From an uncultured Bacteroidota bacterium (GTDB lineage Bacteria > Bacteroidota > Bacteroidia > Chitinophagales > Chitinophagaceae): a stretch of 8,226 nucleotides of DNA. Made by a program: the position numbers and the translations under genes. The stretch covers positions 1 through 8,226 of the forward strand of contig CAIWKU010000564.1 of assembly GCA_903913355.1 (NCBI GenBank), read 5' to 3'. A model generated the notes under the pieces. That model had not been told where the DNA came from. It saw only the letters and a program-made list of their open reading frames with translations, and did no database searches. Within the stretch, counting starts at the first letter, position 1. Each line of letters opens with the position of its first letter. Below, piece after piece: positions 6,448 to 8,226 of the stretch.

Positions 6448-7242
6448 CTACTCCTTAACCTGTGTTTTTTTCTTCTTACCCCAATCGATATGCCTGCCAA
6501 GTATCAGCTTCATAACAAGTCCGTCTGTAGCATTGGTTAAGCCAAACCCCGGACCGAAATTCACTTCCCATTTTGGGTCAAGGTAAAGATCAGCAACCAA
6601 AAAAACAGCCTGGTTTTGTTCGGGTAATTTATTGAAATTGTTAAGGGGCCCCATGTCGCCATAGTATTCTGCCCCGAGGCTAACTTTTTTCGAAACCGCA
6701 TATGCAGCTTTAACATTGGGAGAAAAATCTGGTGCTGAAGGTTTATCTGCTCCCTGTAAAGTAACTCCTAAAACAGGATTAAAAGCCAGGTATAAATTTC
6801 CAAAGGTTTTATCGATGATCGGTCTTATTTCCAGGCTAAATGTTTCGCTGGCATACTGACTGCTTTGCCAACCGATTTCTGCAGACAGGCTTAGGCCTAT
6901 AGGTAGTTTCCAGCTTTCCGGTGCCGCAATCCTTGGTCTGATATGCGAGCCAATCACTTTCCAGCCATGGTCAGGGGTGTAATTGGTAAAAAGATAAAGA
7001 CCCACTTCAAAATTATCCGTAATACCTGTTGTGATTTCAACAGTTTCATGCAGAGAATGGTAGGATGGTAACACACCTTTTAGAATATTTCTTTGTCCGT
7101 TAAAAGTATAATTACTGTGCAATTCAAACATGGTTTGTCCTTTTTCCATGGTTGGTGCACCATACACTTGAATTTCGTAATTATCCTGTGCAAAGAGGAA
7201 GCCTGAACACAGGCAGCTTAGAATCAGTAATATCTTTCTCAT
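6448..7242 (-). CDS. Uncharacterised secreted, probably outer-membrane beta-barrel protein
   Basis: This 264-residue protein has a clear signal peptide: RK at 2-3, hydrophobic core 4-17, and FAQ at 17-19 as the probable cleavage site. Cys10 and Cys12 lie within the hydrophobic core, too early for a convincing lipobox. The mature part alternates strand-like segments with Gly/Asn/Pro turns throughout, for example YEIQVYGAP, FEVGLYLFTNY, FSLEIRPIID, LYLAFNPVLGV, VSLGAEYYGDMG and WEVNFGPGFGLT. This fits an outer-membrane barrel of roughly 10-12 strands. I recognise the layout as that of a conserved hypothetical family, but no named function; phenol-degradation-type (MetA-pathway) barrels are a possible relative, not supported by any motif I can point to. 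The C-terminus ends in a lysine-rich tail (GKKKKTQVKE) instead of a terminal aromatic residue, unusual for a BAM substrate. The ATG at 7242 is preceded by a good -7 box, so it is likely transcribed on its own. Confidence 0.7.
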   Translation of the reverse strand: MRKILLILSCLCSGFLFAQDNYEIQVYGAPTMEKGQTMFELHSNYTFNGQRNILKGVLPSYHSLHETVEITTGITDNFEVGLYLFTNYTPDHGWKVIGSHIRPRIAAPESWKLPIGLSLSAEIGWQSSQYASETFSLEIRPIIDKTFGNLYLAFNPVLGVTLQGADKPSAPDFSPNVKAAYAVSKKVSLGAEYYGDMGPLNNFNKLPEQNQAVFLVADLYLDPKWEVNFGPGFGLTNATDGLVMKLILGRHIDWGKKKKTQVKE

Positions 7243-7262
7243 GAGTCTTGTCTGGTATTCTG

Positions 7263-7270
7263 CAAAATTA
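7263..7270 (-). promoter_or_regulatory. Bacteroidota -7 promoter box of the uncharacterised barrel protein gene
   Basis: On the minus strand the sequence is TAATTTTG, an exact TAnnTTTG, 20 bases before the ATG, giving a leader of about 12-16 bases. A TTTG at 7284-7287 is only 13 bases upstream, too close for a standard -33 element, so that part is unresolved. Confidence 0.5.
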
Positions 7271-7286
7271 AAACGGAATTCATCAA

Positions 7287-7311
7287 AACCCTTATTTTTT
7301 TAGGCAGGGTT
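7287..7311 (-). terminator. Possible weak terminator after the YitT-family gene
   Basis: AACCCT (7287-7292) and AGGGTT (7306-7311) form a 6-bp perfect stem with a 13-base loop, about 50 bases past the YitT-family stop on the minus strand. The following bases add only a short T run (TTTTG). It lies just upstream of the next gene's -7 box, where a terminator would be expected, but the stem is short. Confidence 0.3.
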
Positions 7312-7362
7312 CAGAAATAGAAAATTTGAAAACTAAACAGAGTATCTGAGAATGAAATATAA

Positions 7363-8226
7363 TTAGTGTTTAAGTGATCTTTTTTTGATCATCCCTCCCT
7401 TGGTATCTTTCACACTATTCATAACAACAAATGCATTCGGGTCTATTTTCGTGATCTCTGTATTCAATCTGTGTAGTTCCAGTCGGGTGATAACGGAATA
7501 GATGATATCAATATCTCTTCTTTCGCCATGGCTGCCAAATCCACGTTTTCCTTTGTAAACAGTAACGCCTCTTCCCATAGTTTCAACAATCATTTTCCTG
7601 ATCTCTTCACTATGAGATGATACGATGGTAACCCCGGTATATTCATCAATACCTTCAATCACAAAATCAAGGGTTTTCGAAGCGCCCATATAGGTAATTA
7701 GCGAATACAAGGCGGTTTCCATAGAGAGTAAATAGGCTGCGGCAGAAAAGATCAGGATATTAATGATCATGATAATATCGCCAATAGTGGTTCCAAATTT
7801 CCGGCTCAGAAAAATGGCTAACACTTCGGTTCCATCAATCACTGCACCACCTCTTACGGAAAGACCAATTCCCGCACCGAGAAAAAAGCCCCCAAATACG
7901 GCCACCAGTAGCTTATCATGTGTGACTTCCGGGAAATGAAAACTGGCAACACAAATAGCAAGGCCCGTAATGGCTATGGCAGTTTTAATGGCAAAGGTTT
8001 TACCGATTACTTTATAGCCCAAAAAAATAAACGGGATATTTACTAATAATAATAAAATATAAAGGGGTATCGATCCGAGCTCGCTGGCCAATAGGGAGAT
8101 ACCCGTAGCTCCGCCGTCAATAAATTTATTGGGTAATAAAAAACTTTCCAAGCCAAATGCTGCTGAAGCAATACCTAAAGCTATCAGCAATATATCTTTC
8201 AATAATCGAAAAACAGATATTTTAAA
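7363..8226 (-). CDS. YitT-family membrane protein (DUF161 + DUF2179), start probably beyond the window
   Basis: The first possible start codon inside the window is a TTG at 8200-8202, giving 279 residues. The frame stays open through the eight codons to the right edge (reading FKISVFRL before it), with no stop and no ATG, so the natural start is probably a little outside; YitT proteins are usually about 280-300 residues. Numbering from the TTG, the N-terminal half has about five membrane helices (near 3-22, 46-66, 69-88, 98-116 and 139-160), with the conserved glycine-rich GGATGIS (30-36) and RGGAVIDGTE (117-126) of the DUF161 repeats. Residues about 185-262 form the cytoplasmic DUF2179 domain, with TVYKGKRGFG (214-223) and DPNAFV (254-259). 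The family is an inner-membrane protein of unproven transport function. It lies upstream of the barrel protein gene on the same strand with a 120-base gap holding a weak hairpin and a promoter, so the two are probably separate units. Confidence 0.88.
   Translation of the reverse strand, partial: FKISVFRLLKDILLIALGIASAAFGLESFLLPNKFIDGGATGISLLASELGSIPLYILLLLVNIPFIFLGYKVIGKTFAIKTAIAITGLAICVASFHFPEVTHDKLLVAVFGGFFLGAGIGLSVRGGAVIDGTEVLAIFLSRKFGTTIGDIIMIINILIFSAAAYLLSMETALYSLITYMGASKTLDFVIEGIDEYTGVTIVSSHSEEIRKMIVETMGRGVTVYKGKRGFGSHGERRDIDIIYSVITRLELHRLNTEITKIDPNAFVVMNSVKDTKGGMIKKRSLKH

Noticed and set aside
1..8226. A defence island, mobile element, CRISPR array or other novel multi-gene system
   Set aside because: All eight genes belong to common or recognisable families or are single envelope proteins; there are no transposase genes, terminal inverted repeats, integrase genes, arrays or phage genes, and gene order looks like stable chromosome.

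Overview
The window looks like an ordinary chromosomal stretch from a member of the Bacteroidota, most likely Chitinophagaceae or a near relative. The family assignment is an inference from protein style. The phylum assignment rests on three things: start codons without Shine-Dalgarno sequences, TAnnTTTG-type -7 promoter boxes at sensible distances from several genes, and a Porin_10-type outer-membrane protein encoded next to a purine nucleoside phosphorylase. I see no RNA gene, insertion sequence, CRISPR array, prophage or toxin/defence module, and no gene-free stretch longer than about 240 bases.

Layout, left to right. Bases 1-333 (+) are the last 110 codons of a Tet-family MFS efflux transporter. 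It converges on a minus-strand pair made of a secreted M61-family metallopeptidase with a PDZ domain (2837 to 987) followed by a small stand-alone ferric-reductase-like haem membrane protein (945 to 358); an imperfect hairpin lies in the 41-base gap between the two. A 242-base divergent region separates the peptidase from a cold-shock protein (3080-3283, +), which has a very good -7 box and a perfect 13-bp intrinsic terminator. Next, on +, come a purine nucleoside phosphorylase (3465-4286) and a Porin_10-type outer-membrane beta-barrel protein (best start 4381, ending 6417). The last third is on the minus strand and converges on the porin gene: an uncharacterised secreted beta-barrel-like protein (7242 to 6448) and, upstream of it, a YitT-family membrane protein whose reading frame stays open to the right edge, so its true start is probably outside the window.

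The genes fall into small housekeeping and envelope units rather than one pathway. The phosphorylase (purine salvage) and the porin (outer-membrane uptake or export) are close enough to be co-transcribed. The peptidase and the haem membrane protein may form a two-gene unit acting in the envelope. The cold-shock gene is monocistronic.

I found no convincing undescribed system. The points most worth checking are: an Asp where human-type purine nucleoside phosphorylases have the base-recognising Asn; a near-duplicated start region with promoter-like sequence at the porin gene; a repeated 10-mer in the divergent peptidase/cold-shock promoter region; and the unnamed outer-membrane protein family at 6448-7242.
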